NCBI GenBank assembly: GCA_921293015.1
Contig: OV121084.1
Coordinates: 48,147,864 to 48,211,863 of the forward strand
Reading direction: 5' to 3'
Source: Phorcus lineatus
Taxonomy: Eukaryota; Mollusca; Gastropoda; Trochida; Trochidae
Length of the DNA: 64,000 nt
Part shown: positions 36,553 through 49,512 of the stretch, piece by piece
Layout of the letters: each line of letters begins with the position of its first letter
How positions within the stretch are numbered: position 1 is the first letter of the stretch
Program-made: the position numbers and the translations under genes
The notes under the pieces: generated by a model
The model's input: the letters and a program-made list of their open reading frames with translations, nothing else
The model's database searches: none
What the model was told of the DNA's origin: nothing

Positions 36553-39280
36553 TTAGAACTATGCTGGGTTTGTGTCATCATCAAACAAATTTGATAAGTC
36601 ATCAACATCCAATTCTGAAAGAAGCCAGGTAATGAATGGGACGTCATCAGACACATCTTATTCAAGTTCAACATTTTCTTTCAACAAAACAACTACAAGA
36701 GTATATATACTCAAAACATTTATCAGTGACGAAATGTACGGCACTTACAGACCTTGAAATAGCTTCAAAGTCTGATGACAGTGGAAGTTAAAATCTCGAA
36801 CGACCATTTGCTTTACATTTAACATATACATGCAGTTCTTGAAGGAAATCTAATATCTCGCCTGGTAGTCTAAAACTTAAGAAACCAAGATGTTACCATC
36901 AACAATGGATTGGGTTACATTCCTATATAAATAACATATATCATCTACAATATATAAATATCTCAATAGATATTATCCCCTCGAAGTTTATTTTCACAAA
37001 AATACTTAGAGGTGACACTTTAATTGAAAAATAAATCTGGGCTTGACAGTGATCCTTTATTGAGTTTATAGCATATATGTATCCTCGGTTGATAAAATAT
37101 CACACCATAACAGTATCTACCCTTTAAAGATACTGTACAACCAGATACTGTTTTGTTCTATTTTTAGCAGGATGCTTTTCTTTTTGCTTACGTCAACGGT
37201 CAGCATTTTTCTTAGCTTTAACAATATGAACTGTTATTCGTCATTTTATATGATATATTATTTCCATAAAATTTCTTTGAGATTTGATATAAAACTTCAC
37301 AATTATTTCAAAAGTAAGCAGTTGCTTTCGTCTTAATGCTTATCATCATAAAGTTATCCTGACCTTGTTTAAACACACATTTTCATTGTCATTGAAGTAT
37401 GAATACCGTATTACATGTATATTGCGTTGACTATATAAATGTAGCTTGCTGTTATCTATAGCAATAATGTATTGCAGCAATGGTAGTTAAAAGCTATCTG
37501 TATAAAATGTGTATTCTTCGTGTTCTGATCTGTAAGTTTTAAAAATCATTAAAAACATTTAGTAGAGAAAGTTTGATAGATATTAATCATAACAAGCTGA
37601 TGTCAACTGTTGATTTGCTAACGAGAAAATTAAACGAGGAAATCATACACTCTCAATAAACATGAGAATATAAACGTCTTCTTTTAGATGTACAGATAAA
37701 GTTGTTTTTCGTTATGGCAATACCAAAGTGACGGATGTCCAACTTCTCTTAACCTTGCAAGTGTCAGCCACTTTACAGTTGTATAATTTTTTTGTTAATT
37801 GCGGATGACATCACGTTAGAACCCTTATGGTCGACAAAGCACCCGGATATTTTCTTCATGGTGTTGTTCAACCCAATTAAATTACATAAGCACTACATAT
37901 CGACAGATAAGAGACTTCATTAATGTTGTTTGATTGTTTTCATGCATGATAAAAGTTTTGAGTGTCTGTCCTGAAGACTTCATTAATGTTGTTTGATTGT
38001 TTTCATGAATGATAAAAGTTTTTGGTGCAGAGGACAGAGCTTACCATTTTCAAGGATGACCTTTTTCTTTTTAATCATCTATTCAATAGGATCATAAAAC
38101 ATCTCGAATACAAAATAAAGTATTTATTAATAGTATGTGTACCAAGATCTTTTTACCTGCTGCTCCAAGGGCCGATGGAATCACTGGACGGGTAAAGCAT
38201 GGAAGGAACACGACGGGACATTGGAAGGGTGGTCAAAGCACTTGCATGAAAGATTTCCGCTGCACATGCATGGAAGAATCCATTTCAAGATATGTTTAGC
38301 ATGGCGTCCCAAAATCCGCTTAGTGTACACTGAAAGTTGCAATGTAAGTTAATCGTGCGCCGAAAAATAGATACATAGGCCTATCTAAAATCACAATAAC
38401 CACAATTGCATTTTATTACGTCAAACATGGTTCAAGATGTAGAATATTTCTTATCATATACAATTATAGTACTAAAGGAATCGATTCCAGCATTCTAAAA
38501 TTCTAAGGAAAGGTAAAACTATAACTATAGAGGATGTTTAAGTATATTCATTAATTTTTAAAATTATTTTTTATATATTAGATTAGAATTTAAAGATGAA
38601 TGTATTACACAATATATACTTATTAATAGCTAAACGGGCATAAAATTAGTTAGGTTTAGAGTTACATAATTTAATGTTTTGTTTAAAGAATAACAGCTAC
38701 ATATTAGATTTCTTAAGGAAATGTCATAATCTTGCACAAATTCATGCATTGTTAAATTTTTAAGGTAAAGTTTGCGGATATGATTTTTACACTTATGTTG
38801 GGAAGCCGTTCATCCGAGATGGTTGGTCCAAGGACGTGTACAGACCTATATAACTCCTTGGTTGGTCACATCGACAAGGACGTGGCAACCTTATAAATTT
38901 GCTCGAAATGAAACTAATTGGTTTACTATTTGCTACATGCTATTTGCTGCGAGCAACAAAGGACGATTAACACACTCTTATCGACACCATTTGCGTAGTT
39001 GCACAATGAAGAGTCGGCGGTCAACAAGGCCACGCCATCTGCACATGTGCCATTGTGTACATGTCAAGCAAGAAATAGAAACATGATATTTGAACAGATT
39101 CTGGATGACTGTATATGTTGTCCAAATTAGTTACAAAAAGAGATACTTTTTGAACAAACTTTCTCTGGGTATCTCCGTTTTCGATGCAATTTTGTCTCAA
39201 TTAAATGGTTGTACAAACTGCATGTCAAATTAAATTGAGTTAACATTTACTCTCGTAATAAAAATAAATGTATTGGATAA
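36553..39280. other. Intergenic DNA with a 63-bp tandem duplication
   Basis: No gene is recognised in about 2.7 kb. A 63-bp unit starting ACTTCATTAATGTTGTTTG is duplicated in tandem at about 37914-38035 with few differences. Short open frames (for example 38137-38352 and 38823-39086) show no Kunitz or other domain. Confidence 0.45.
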
Positions 39281-39288
39281 TATATAAA
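39281..39288 (+). promoter_or_regulatory. TATA box of Kunitz gene 4
   Basis: TATATAAA lies 48 bp before the start codon, placing a transcription start near 39311, about 18 bp upstream of the ATG. Confidence 0.6.
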
Positions 39289-39328
39289 GCGGTGTACAGA
39301 GGTAGCAAGTAGTCTCATTTCTGGCGCC

Positions 39329-39963
39329 ATGATGCGACTTGTCGTCTGCTCACTTTTGGTTGTGCTCCTGGCGATGCCTAGTCTGCAGCAGTCCAATGGT
39401 GAGTTAATATTTAAGTCTCATGGCTTCCTTACTGTAAACAACCTTACACCTTGCTATTAGATCCTTTTTTCCATTCTACTTTACCATCTTTTTGATAAAT
39501 ATATTTCCTTTCGATACATTGTATGAAATCTATAAACCCTTCACGTATTTCTGGAAGGAAACTGCAAATAGCCAATGAAGTGGTTGAACTATATATATTT
39601 CCAATGCAGAATAGTTAATCGGTTTTTTTCCTTTTCTCTCTGGTCAAACAAAATCTACTGCTGGGAGAATAAAGTGTTAAAAGTGATTTGAATACATAGA
39701 GTCAGGAGAATTGAATCTGAAAATTGGATGTTGTTGTCGAGGATATTTTGTTGATATTTTGTCGATACTATCATGTTACAGGTACGTGTCTTCTACCACT
39801 CGTTGAGGGTCCTTGTAGGGCATTATATATTCGCTTCTACTTCAACACAACGAGCGACAAATGTGAGATGTTTAAATACGGGGGCTGCGATGGTAATGGA
39901 AACAACTTTGAATTTCTCAAGGAATGTCAAGAGACCTGTGAGAAAAAAGAACCAGCGAGATAA
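39329..39963 (+). CDS. Secreted single-domain Kunitz protein 4 (P1 = Arg, GPCRA loop)
   Basis: Two coding exons, 39329-39398 and 39782-39963, phase-1 intron; 83 aa. The signal peptide is MMRLVVCSLLVVLLAMPSLQ. The single Kunitz domain has spacing C-8-C-15-C-7-C-12-C-3-C (YGGCDGNGNNF) and ends in a charged tail, EKKEPAR. The reactive loop GPCRA is the classic BPTI-like form with Arg at P1, so this is the member most likely to inhibit trypsin-like serine proteases. It also has an N-glycosylation sequon (NTT) in the domain. An ATTAAA at 40098-40103 is a plausible poly(A) signal. Start: the first of two adjacent ATGs. Confidence 0.93.
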
Positions 39964-40815
39964 CTGACCACAACAGAAAAGACTGACCATTGCCATGACC
40001 CAACATTTCTACTTTAGAAGGTTGAAATGCATTGACTGACGTGAAGTCGTCTTGAAATGGTTTCTGTCTTGAAGGATTAAGATGTGTGGTTCTATCAATT
40101 AAACCCCTCTTAGAAACAACGAGACGTTTTTGTTTTTACTTCGTATACCTTGATCACATGAAATTGAAAGTAATCGACAATTAATAGAATTTAAAGTATA
40201 GATAATAATAACCTATTCCGTACACAAATAGCCATTATAACCTATAAGAATATGGGAGGTCAAATTATTATCTATACTTCATATAAAAATAGATAGTGTT
40301 CTCCTGTAACCTTGCTCTGATTCACGTCAAACTGACAGGGGTAGATGGTGTTAACAAAACAACCTGTTTCAACACCTATATAACTGTATAAACACACACA
40401 CGTCCGTGTATCACAGATGTATCGATTAACACGAGGTTGAAGCAGATGAGTATCCGGAACAGAACTTGTGAAAACGTTTTAACACTTGCACAAAACTACC
40501 CCAGTACACCGTGCAATAATCACTTCATCTGGTTTTCAGACAGAAAAAATAATAGATACTCGAAATATGTTATCAAAATCAACATCCACTCAACAATGCT
40601 CACGGAGAAATAATCGCCATGCGCATGATTCATTAGCCACTCAACTTATGCATGAAAGGTAATTAATGGCTATGATACACAAACCAAGCTGCCACAGTCA
40701 AAGCGACCAAATACAGACACATACATGTAAACAATATCCTTGAGTCACCATATACTATGACGTGATAACACCTACATGTATAGTACCTCCACACTCCACT
40801 CGCTGCTGTCTCGTC
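39964..40815. other. Intergenic spacer between Kunitz genes 4 and 5
   Basis: About 850 bp including the 3' flank of gene 4. No gene, RNA or repeat is recognised, and no clear TATA box precedes gene 5. Confidence 0.45.
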
Positions 40816-42577
40816 ATGATGAAAATTAAGCTCTCAGTTTTCCTAGTTTTCTGTCTGGTTGTCTCAAGTTTACAACTGTCGCGAGAAGGTGAGTGAAGGT
40901 GCAATCTCATTTAAACCTTGAAAGAGACGCTTCGTGTTTCATGAAATTTTCTTGGATTTGGTAAGTGAAAAGTACGATACTACACATGCTGATATGATTT
41001 AAAGCCTATCAGTGGGCTTGCATTTTCTTCTCAAAATGCAAATTAAAATAGAAATCGAAGGTTTTAAAGAAAACAGAACAATAGCCTAATACATTTGCAG
41101 TAACCGAAGCCATTCATAATATTCGATTGAATACTGGTTTTATATCCTTTTTAACACCGTCTTCGGAATAATTTTTCCTGTGTACGATAGATTGATAATG
41201 CTTAAACATTAGTCCGTGCATGTCGCTTTGTATTGTCCGTTTTTCGATCAGAAATAAAGACGTTGTTGTTTTACTTAACTGATAAAATTTATCAGGATTA
41301 TTGCTCAATCAGCAACATTCAGTACTTTGAACCTTGGCGTCTCCCACAACACACGGAGTGACACTTCATGTACGGAACATTTATATATATAAGGTTACGT
41401 TTCTCATAGCTGAGAGAACTGGTTTTAATGACATTGAGATAGTAGTTTTTAGGTTAAAAAAGAACGACTTTAAAGTCTATGGTTCGAGTTAGGGCGTTTA
41501 AAATATAGAAAGCATTTTTAAAATATTCTCTTTCACACGATATCCAGATGTTGTTTTGTATGGCTGAATCCGTTGGTTCGTTTAGGTAAAATGCCCAAGA
41601 TGAATAAGCATGTTTACATAAATTGGTAACGAAAATCCTCAATTAGTATCTTGAAAACGGTTCAACCTTGAAGTTGCTTTATGTTAGAAGTAGAATATGT
41701 TGACTCGGCATAAATTGCTTACTTATCAAAAGATGCATACGAAATTGTTTTTATTCAATGCAAAAACAAAAGCTGTGTCGTATTTTTCATATGTGTTCAT
41801 TGATTTATAACCGATGAAATGTAGTTCTGATAATGATATTAGACGACGATTCCAACGAGACAAACAATACTTTATCATCCCGATTACCAGTTCAAGACTT
41901 ACTCCTTGGTGATGACGTCACTCTATTGTTTTAACGGTGGTTTGCTTTCATGAATCTAGAAACAAGACATATTGTCTCCAGGTTAATTTGATTATTTTAT
42001 TCAAATACCGGAAAAAATTTGAAATGCAAATCAACGACAATTACTACTCTCGTGAAGTTATACATGGATTAAGATGAACAATGGTTGTTTCTCGAATCCG
42101 GTCCTCAAGCATATATATATATATCATAAGAACAAACAAAAGAGCATTAACATTAAATCTTAAAAAATCCTTATAACCCAATACAGCAATTCACGTATAA
42201 AATCATATAACGTGTCGTGAAAGGTTGTTGTAGGGACGAGTTTTAGGTTTAGGTTAATCTAGTAGCCGACAAGGGAACGTTTGATGACCATTTCCATGAA
42301 ATTAAATACTGTGAGCCTCAATGTAACAAGGTGAGACACTGTCGTTCACTATGAGCTACGGTATATTCAACAACTAATGATTACTGTTTTTTAATTATAC
42401 ACAGCATGCTATCTAAGCAAAGAGGTGGGATATTGCAGAGGCAGGCTACCCCGGTACTTCTTTAACCGCTCCAGTGGCGAGTGTGAGCTGTTCTTCTATG
42501 GAGGGTGTGGGGGAAATGCCAACAACTTCAAGAGTAGACAATCGTGCATGAAAGTCTGTCAATTTATTCTTGGTTGA
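40816..42577 (+). CDS. Secreted single-domain Kunitz protein 5 (P1 = Arg)
   Basis: Two coding exons, 40816-40888 and 42405-42577, phase-1 intron of about 1.5 kb; 81 aa. The signal peptide is [20 protein letters not shown]. The Kunitz domain keeps all six cysteines at C-8-C-15-C-7-C-12-C-3-C with [13 protein letters not shown]. The reactive loop is GYCRG, with P1 Arg and Tyr instead of Pro before the second Cys. An NRS sequon is present. AATAAA at 42612-42617 follows 35 bp after the stop and is a likely poly(A) signal. It is the last member of the array; no further Kunitz exon is seen to the right. Confidence 0.93.
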
Positions 42578-42617
42578 CAAAGTAAAGAATCGATTTGTCT
42601 TGTCGTTAAAGAATAAA

Positions 42618-43990
42618 ATTAATATTGTACTATATGCTAAAATGTTTGAATATTCATATGTACTGATGGTAAAATTTGAAGCGAGAGTAAAAATGTTGAT
42701 AATTTACTGTTCCTTCATCCATAATATATTTTACCTGACGTAAATGCCGGTGCTTGCTTGACTGCCTCGCAATTGGTAACATGTGTTTTCGTTTACGTAT
42801 TGGGACTCAACCAAGACCCTGAACTCTGTGGTTAGATTTTGTGTTTCATTTTCCGAATTCAATCTTGATTGCGATAAAGTTATATTATATTATAGTGTTA
42901 TAATTTTGTTTTCCTAAAAGCCTAAACATACGCCGGCGCAGATCACTCTATGGAGTAACCCAATCCAAAGCTTGCACCAGTTTGGCGATAAAGGTAGTAG
43001 CAGTGGTGACATCCGAAGTAGGAATAAAAATGGTTGAGATGACTTGTTTAATTTACCATCAGAGAACGGCAGCATGACAACTTCTGTATTGTGAAAGTAC
43101 ATGGGTTTTCGTAGTAAATGCTTATTACTTTATTTCATCTGAAGAAGATAGAAGCGTTTACTCAAACATCTCGTTCATAATCACAATGAAGAAGTTATAC
43201 AGAAGTTATACAGAAAATATTGCTTTTCTTATGTATGTAAATATTTCTGTTTGGCGAAAAGTGGATGTTTTCACTTCATTTGTGGACCAATTTTAACATC
43301 ATGAAAATGTTGTTCAATCATTTCGTTTTAGTTTTACAAGAAAAAACTCTTCGGCAGACTTGATACTTTAGAAGTTTTAAAGTATCCCCGACAGATAAAT
43401 TACTGATTAAATCTTATGAAGTGTTAAATAGGGGCGCCTATTGAAAAGGGTGATATCTTATGATATAAAAATTCATCTTTTCTATCTATTTATGACTTTC
43501 TACTGTTTTTGTTTAACCATGGATACTATTCTCAATTTACGATCCTTAATTTTATTTCTATGTATATAATAAAACGTTTCATTCGTTTCCATTTGAGAAC
43601 AACTTGAAATGCCCGAAATATCGAATGCATCGGAGGCAATTCTCTAATAGTCGAGTGGGTAACAGTGAGTAACAGTCAGACTACAGCAGAGATATTCTCT
43701 CAATTATATACCTTTGCTCTGTAGCCTATGCAGAATTTATTGAATTATGTTGAATAATTAAATACGAGGTTTTAGGTTAACAGCAATTAATGGATCTCAA
43801 ATTAAGATAGAATCGTTATCTGGTAGTCGATATTTGCCTCCAGTTGAATTCAGCATTCTAGTGGTTCTTATTAATATGCTGAGGAACTAGTCTCTCACAT
43901 TGCGTATATCACAGATTTCTTAATCTTAACAAGTGCATCTAAAAGGAATGATTTATCGCTTTGAAAAATCATTAAAACAAATGACTATAT
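42618..43990. other. Intergenic DNA right of the Kunitz array
   Basis: About 1.4 kb of AT-rich DNA. I see no gene, RNA gene or element in it. Confidence 0.45.
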
Positions 43991-43997
43991 GAATGAG

Positions 43998-46440
43998 GTT
44001 ATTTCTGTAAAGGGGCCACAGGCCCATGATACAAGTACATTAGACCAATACAATGTGATACAAACGCCATAAAATATAACACTAATCAACATGATACAGC
44101 GATATTTTCAAAGTACTTTTTTCGCATTTTCAGACAAAGAAATACATATTTTGCTAAACGATTAACAGTTATTCGATAAAGAGATGACATTTGTTGTTTA
44201 AATTTGTCCACCATTGGGTTGGTGCAATAGTACATAGGCAGGACATCAAGTCTCAGCTTTGCAAAGTATTGACATATTAAACAGAAATGGTATACGGTTT
44301 CTATATATGGGGTAACACAAAATGGACATGATCTTGCATTTCGATGTAAATTATATTTCCTACCCTCTTCTACAAGCAGAATATGGTTGGAGCAACGGAA
44401 CTGAGATAAGGCTATCCTATAAACAGAAACAGTAATAATAGATAAATCTAATTTCAGATTTAAAAGTCCGAAAAACGTCTAATTTAGAGATGTTAAAAAT
44501 ACTTTCGTGCCAACACTGATTACAAATAGAAATACATCCATCTCTAAAGTCTGATATTAAAGTTTCAACACACCCAATATCTTGATTTACCCAAGCATAG
44601 CCAAAACTATAACGAAAGAGCAATTTTTTAAGGCTTTAAGCCCAACACTTTTGATCTGCTTCTACGAGTAAGAATTGAAAATTATATGTTTTACACAATA
44701 TGCCATTAACATCCTGATGCAAAATTCGGACCCAATACTTAATTATCTTTTAATATTGATTAACTTTTATCGAATACCGACCCAATTCACCTTTTGCAGA
44801 AATACAAGGGGAGCCTCGACCCAGATGAGAACCTGTTTATAAAAATTGTCAGCAACACGTTCAACTGCAGCGAAAGGATGAAACCCCAGACCTCAGAACC
44901 ATTAAAAGGAATTGGGAGAACTTTGACATCGAATATATATAACAAAACATTAATTGATAAATTTGATAAAATTACTGACACTTGATCGTAACGAACGGAT
45001 AACCTTTAAAGCCTGCTTTGAGAGCGTTGCCTGAGTAATATGCCATGTTCCCGAGCTTGAAAAATGAACGCCTAAATACTTGTAAGAAGAAACGACTTCC
45101 AGTTTAGAACCATTCAAATAAAATACTTCATACTTCTTCAATTTACCACCTCGACGAAATATCATTACCTTAGTTTTATCGGCGTTAAAGAGCAACTCCG
45201 TGATTTTCATAACATATTATTTACCTTTGATACGAACCTAAATGTCATATGTGGTGATATAAAATCAAAACATCTTATTTTTTCATGTCCAAAAGACATA
45301 TAAATGACAAATACTGGTTTTCCATGAAAATCTTAAAACAGCCTTATACATGCACAGAGGTGTAGATATCACGTCCAATATACATGGATACTAGTTATAT
45401 AACCTAACAAACACTTTCAACTCCTAACTGCCCTCCTGGCTGTTTTAGATAAGTCTCCAAGATTACGTTTGACTATTTGACGCGCGCCACTGTCCGGTTT
45501 TCGATCATAATTGCGACGTTCTACCTTCATATTGTCACTGTAAAAAAACCCAAAAAGCTTTAAAGTGTGTCTTTTTGGTAACAGTCGATACTTGGTGATC
45601 AAATGAAAAACTCAATAATATCATTAATATACAAAGAAACAAAAATGGTTACAACCCAACCAAACAAGCATTCAAATAACTCGGAGTAACTGTCCTGGAG
45701 ACAGACACAAGATATAACCCTTGAATACATATTGCTGATCAAACGAAACACTTAACCTTTCACATTGTTAACCCAAAGTGTATACATCAAACCACTCCTG
45801 GATACAGAGTCAAATGCTTCTTTCAGATCAATAAAGGCACAGTACAATCTATCTTTATACAGAGATAAATATTTAGTAACTAATTAATTAATTAAGAATC
45901 TAATTTAAAAATGTTATCAACTGTCTTAAACCCTTTTCTGAAAACTGCTTGTTCTGGAGATAAAAGAGCATTAATTTCGACCCAAAGATAAAGCCTATTA
46001 CAAATAACTTTAGAAAATATTTTCCCAGCAACTTCGAACAGTGTTATGGGTCTGTAATTACATGGTTTATTCACACTCCCTTTCTTATGAAAAGGAATAA
46101 TAACTCAAATTGTCCACATTTCCGGATATATACCAGTTGATAATACAGCATTAAGTAAAGTTTGTAATAAATCAATACATATTCTTGGGGCGTGTTTGAA
46201 AAATTATATAGGTATGCCACCAAAGCCAGGGGCCTTACCACTACGCATTTCAGAAATAACATCCAAAATCTCTTGGTAAGAAATTAAAACAAATGTGATA
46301 TAAATTCATGATTTTCGATTTATGAGCATCAAATTCACAATCAAGTCTTTGTCTCGGCTTTAAACAAGTCTGAAGTTTTGATAAAATATTAGTTTTAAAT
46401 TCCACTCTATCATCTTCAAAAACAGTCATTGTTGTGACCT
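43998..46440 (-). pseudogene. Non-LTR (LINE) retrotransposon fossil, reverse transcriptase and 3' end
   Basis: Minus-strand remains in several frames. In element order: a region before the RT (about 46440-46260), SEMRSGKAPGF (GKSPG-type RT motif, about 46250), FHKKGSVNKPCNYRPITL (about 46090-46040), GFKTVDNIF (about 45920), YCAFIDLKEAFDSV (motif A, about 45850-45800), then after an interruption NADKTKVMIFRRGGKLKK...YKYLGVHFSSSG (about 45185-45050) and a C-terminal region (about 44625-44420). The motif around the catalytic YADD is missing where a MITE lies. The 3' end has a GGGCC-TGT-GGCCC hairpin near 44020. Stops, frameshifts and the lost motif make it inactive. Confidence 0.8.
45187..45607 (+). 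mobile_element. MITE copy 1 (AAAGAGC..CTCCGTGA family), right end missing, inside the LINE fossil
   Basis: Starts AAAGAGCAACTCCGTGA (45187-45203) and matches 51993-52410 for about 420 bp with modest divergence. Similarity stops near 45607, before the right terminal repeat. Its insertion created the odd residues just before NADKTK in the reverse transcriptase reading. Confidence 0.75.
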
Positions 46441-46588
46441 AGATGAAAATATTTAAGTGTATTGGAAATATTCCAGTAGTAGGGTGGAGGTTGGCAGATC
46501 CACAAGGCATATACAAAGGGAAGTAACTAAATTGAATTCTGAACAATGAATATTAATCTAACACCATCTGTTCGCCCGCTCAAACACT

Positions 46589-46726
46589 AAAATCATTATA
46601 TTTCGCGGGGGTTAAATTTTCGCGCTTTTCGCGCAAAGCCATAATGCGCGAATAATAAAACATCGCGAAATATTATGGTTATGAACGTGAAGAAAAACAT
46701 AACACCCCGCGACAATAAATGATTTT
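46589..46726. mobile_element. Small MITE with TTTCGCGGGG-rich inverted ends
   Basis: AAAATCATTATATTTCGCGG (from 46589) is mirrored by CCCCGCGACAATAAATGATTTT (ending 46726) with a few mismatches. The interior is rich in TTCGCG/CGCGAA words. This resembles MITEs common in bivalve genomes (recalled, not checked). No coding potential. Confidence 0.6.
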
Positions 46727-46739
46727 ACAGTAATTAATC

Positions 46740-47369
46740 TATATTCCACTTAATGATAACGAACTAGTCCCACATTCCCTAGGCCCATATACAAACCCTT
46801 AGAAGCCGCCGCAGAATTGACCTTACTAGGATGGTTAGTTTCCAGGTGTGCCCAAAAACCCATTTCACTTCCGAAAGTGTGCATTACACCTATTAACCCT
46901 TCCCGACTTTTCGACTACGACATTGTCGACATGAATCAGGAGAAATATTTGGTCAAATGGTGACATATTTTTAGGAGTAACGAACGGCTCATATAAGACT
47001 TACCGACGACATACACGAGCTTCATACGACACAGTGAAGAGGACTTGCCCCTGACAAATCGATCAAGGAACTTACAACTCATCCTACTCAATGCCGAGTC
47101 CCTCCCGACAACAATCCGAAAATCGGCAATTTTCATCTGGTCTTGGGTGTATGTAAGGGGCCGAAAGCAACCGACTCATCATTTCAAAAAAAAAAGATAG
47201 ATGTTTTTACAAAATGGTGTCTTCTGCAAACTAACCTACATTTGTAAAAAAATAAAGCTTGAGTTAAGAAACGCTAAATAGGAAAACAAACTGGTAAACA
47301 AAAATATTCTAGTTTCGTCCATGGTTAAAAGTTTAAAGAAAAAGGGAAATAGTTTACTTGTTTCGTTTC
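46740..47369. other. Region left of the Harbinger fossil
   Basis: No gene is recognised. It may include the decayed 5' part of the Harbinger element that follows, but terminal repeats are not visible. Confidence 0.35.
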
Positions 47370-48090
47370 GTTTCGAAGACAGGTATTACTAATTGAACTA
47401 CGACTGCCTGCAACTGAGCTCCTGGTGGTCGCTGTTCCGAGATTGACTGGACCAAAGAGAGACATTAACAATTTGGCAGCATTGGACACCGGTTTCAAAC
47501 TTGCTGTTGCGTTACCCAATTTTGCCTCGGGAGACAAGTAACCCAGGTTGTCTTGCAAATGAAGATTTTGGGACTTGCCATCTTTTTACCAAGGATATGT
47601 CAGATTATCTTGGCCCGCTACAAGGATGAAGTGATGCAATGTCCCCATAGAACACTCGTAGGAAACCAGTTGGACCATATATATGCCGGTGCTGTTGGTG
47701 CTCTCTTCGGAAGCATCAAGCAGTGGCAACTTATACATTACTACGAAGGTTTCTTCCCCCATCTCTTTACTTGCCCATAAAGAAAGAAAATACTAACTAC
47801 AAGTTCCTATGGGTTGAGGTATGGGGAATGGGTAGCGTTTTTGACACCTAGATAGGAAAAGCAAGGATTAGACAAGCTTACCAACATTAGACCTATTGCA
47901 AAACTGCGCACGTGGACATTCGTTTTTATATCCTTAGAATGCTTTCGCAACTCTCAATTATATTCGTTGAAGGCTCAGGAGATGTCTTACAGAACCAGGA
48001 TCGGTGACATACTTTCGGTTTTGAAAAAGTAGACGTGTAGTTGAAAATTCGTTTGGCATCTTGGCCAATAGCGCCAAGCAATTAGTCGAT
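47370..48090 (+). pseudogene. PIF/Harbinger transposase fossil (HARBI1-like)
   Basis: Plus-strand pieces in shifting frames match the Harbinger nuclease: LTGPKRDINNLAALDTGFKL, ALPNFASGDK (about 47505-47535), RICQIILARYKDEVMQCP (about 47590-47645), VGALFGSIK (about 47695-47720) and FGILANSAKQL (about 48050-48080). In the GALDGKH motif the catalytic Asp is replaced by Phe, so it is dead as well as frameshifted. It resembles the second Harbinger copy at 63 kb but is much more decayed. Confidence 0.75.
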
Positions 48091-49512
48091 TTTAAAACGA
48101 TACAATTTTCACCAACTTATTTAATTCTTTGACTATATGCTAAATTGATGTGTACCACGTTATGACGTAATGTTTGAATTATGAACACTGTCACATCAAT
48201 TGAAGTCATTACCATGATTGAAAAAAGAGCTTTTCCTTTAAAGATGCATTAACATAGTGTAAAACGTGTAAAAGTACTTTTTACCTATTCTTTGTTTATT
48301 TAGAAAACACTTGCTACCAATTAAAAAAATATGATTAATGAAAATACGGCCAAAAAAAACAAAAACGAAAGGCATCCCCGTATCAGTTTACTGCTATAAA
48401 TAGAGAGGGGCGTATTATTTGCAGGGACGTGCAAAGGACTTAGGGACGTAAACACATTTAGAAACATGATCTAACTTGCGTTTCAATTGAACTGTTTTGA
48501 CGGGAATATGCATGTGCACGTGTGTTGCCATAGCATTGATAAGCATTGCCCTGAATGAACACGCAAGGATAGTATTTTTTAACAAGTAAAAAGGACTCTA
48601 AACAAAACGAAAATTGCGGAAATTTAGCAACAATAATCGCGTCAAAGACTGCATCCTTTCATTTTACGATTGTATGTCTTAAACATATCTTACCAACTCG
48701 CTCAAGACTTAGCTCTCTTTCTTTCCCGAAATTGACTAACAAACCGTTCCTTGCGATACCCAACGCCTTCATCGGACAGAGTGGTGATAAACAAGGAAGT
48801 AAGGGAAATACACAAATGACAGTGACATAACGGATTGTCGGTTCGTTTTTAGCTTCGGCAAGTTTGAGAGGGTGGATTTTCCTACCAATCTACATAGTTG
48901 GAAACGCATTATTTGAAAATAGGCCTTGATAGAAATGTACAACTGACGAGGCATCTTAAGATTCCTTTGAGACTTTCCCTTTGTACAAAAACGTCCGCAA
49001 TGGTGATTATATTTACATTTTGAATGCAATTTCTACCAACGCAAAGGTAAAACATTCATGAACACGGCATGAACTAATTAAGTCACATTACTCTTCTCCA
49101 ATCGACCGTATCGGACAGACGTAGGTAAAGCGTTTTCAAATTGAATTCTAAATCAAAAGGAGTGCCGTGAGTAAGTGTTTGTTTTTGTCTCCACTCATTA
49201 CGCACGGCTAACCTATATGGAATGCCATTTACCGAGTTCTGGTGTATACAACTTGGCTTATAACTTATTAATGACTGATGACGATGGACTAGGAGTTGGA
49301 ACAATATAACCACGTTTGTTGAAATGGAAACCTGGATTTATGAGGCACTGTTTTTATTTTAACCTACTTAGAATGGATAAACTTTGGCATTTGAAGCATA
49401 AATAATCAGTTTGTCTGAATACTTCAGTAGTTGTTTCAGCCTTAAACCAAGTAAAGCAGTTCCGTCAATCTGGCAAGAGGTGAGTAGAAAAGCGCATTGG
49501 TAGTCTATAGGC
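48091..49512. other. Repeat-rich intergenic DNA
   Basis: About 1.4 kb with no recognised gene. Some frames (for example the minus strand, 48769-49029) look like fragments of coding sequence but no domain can be named. Confidence 0.35.
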
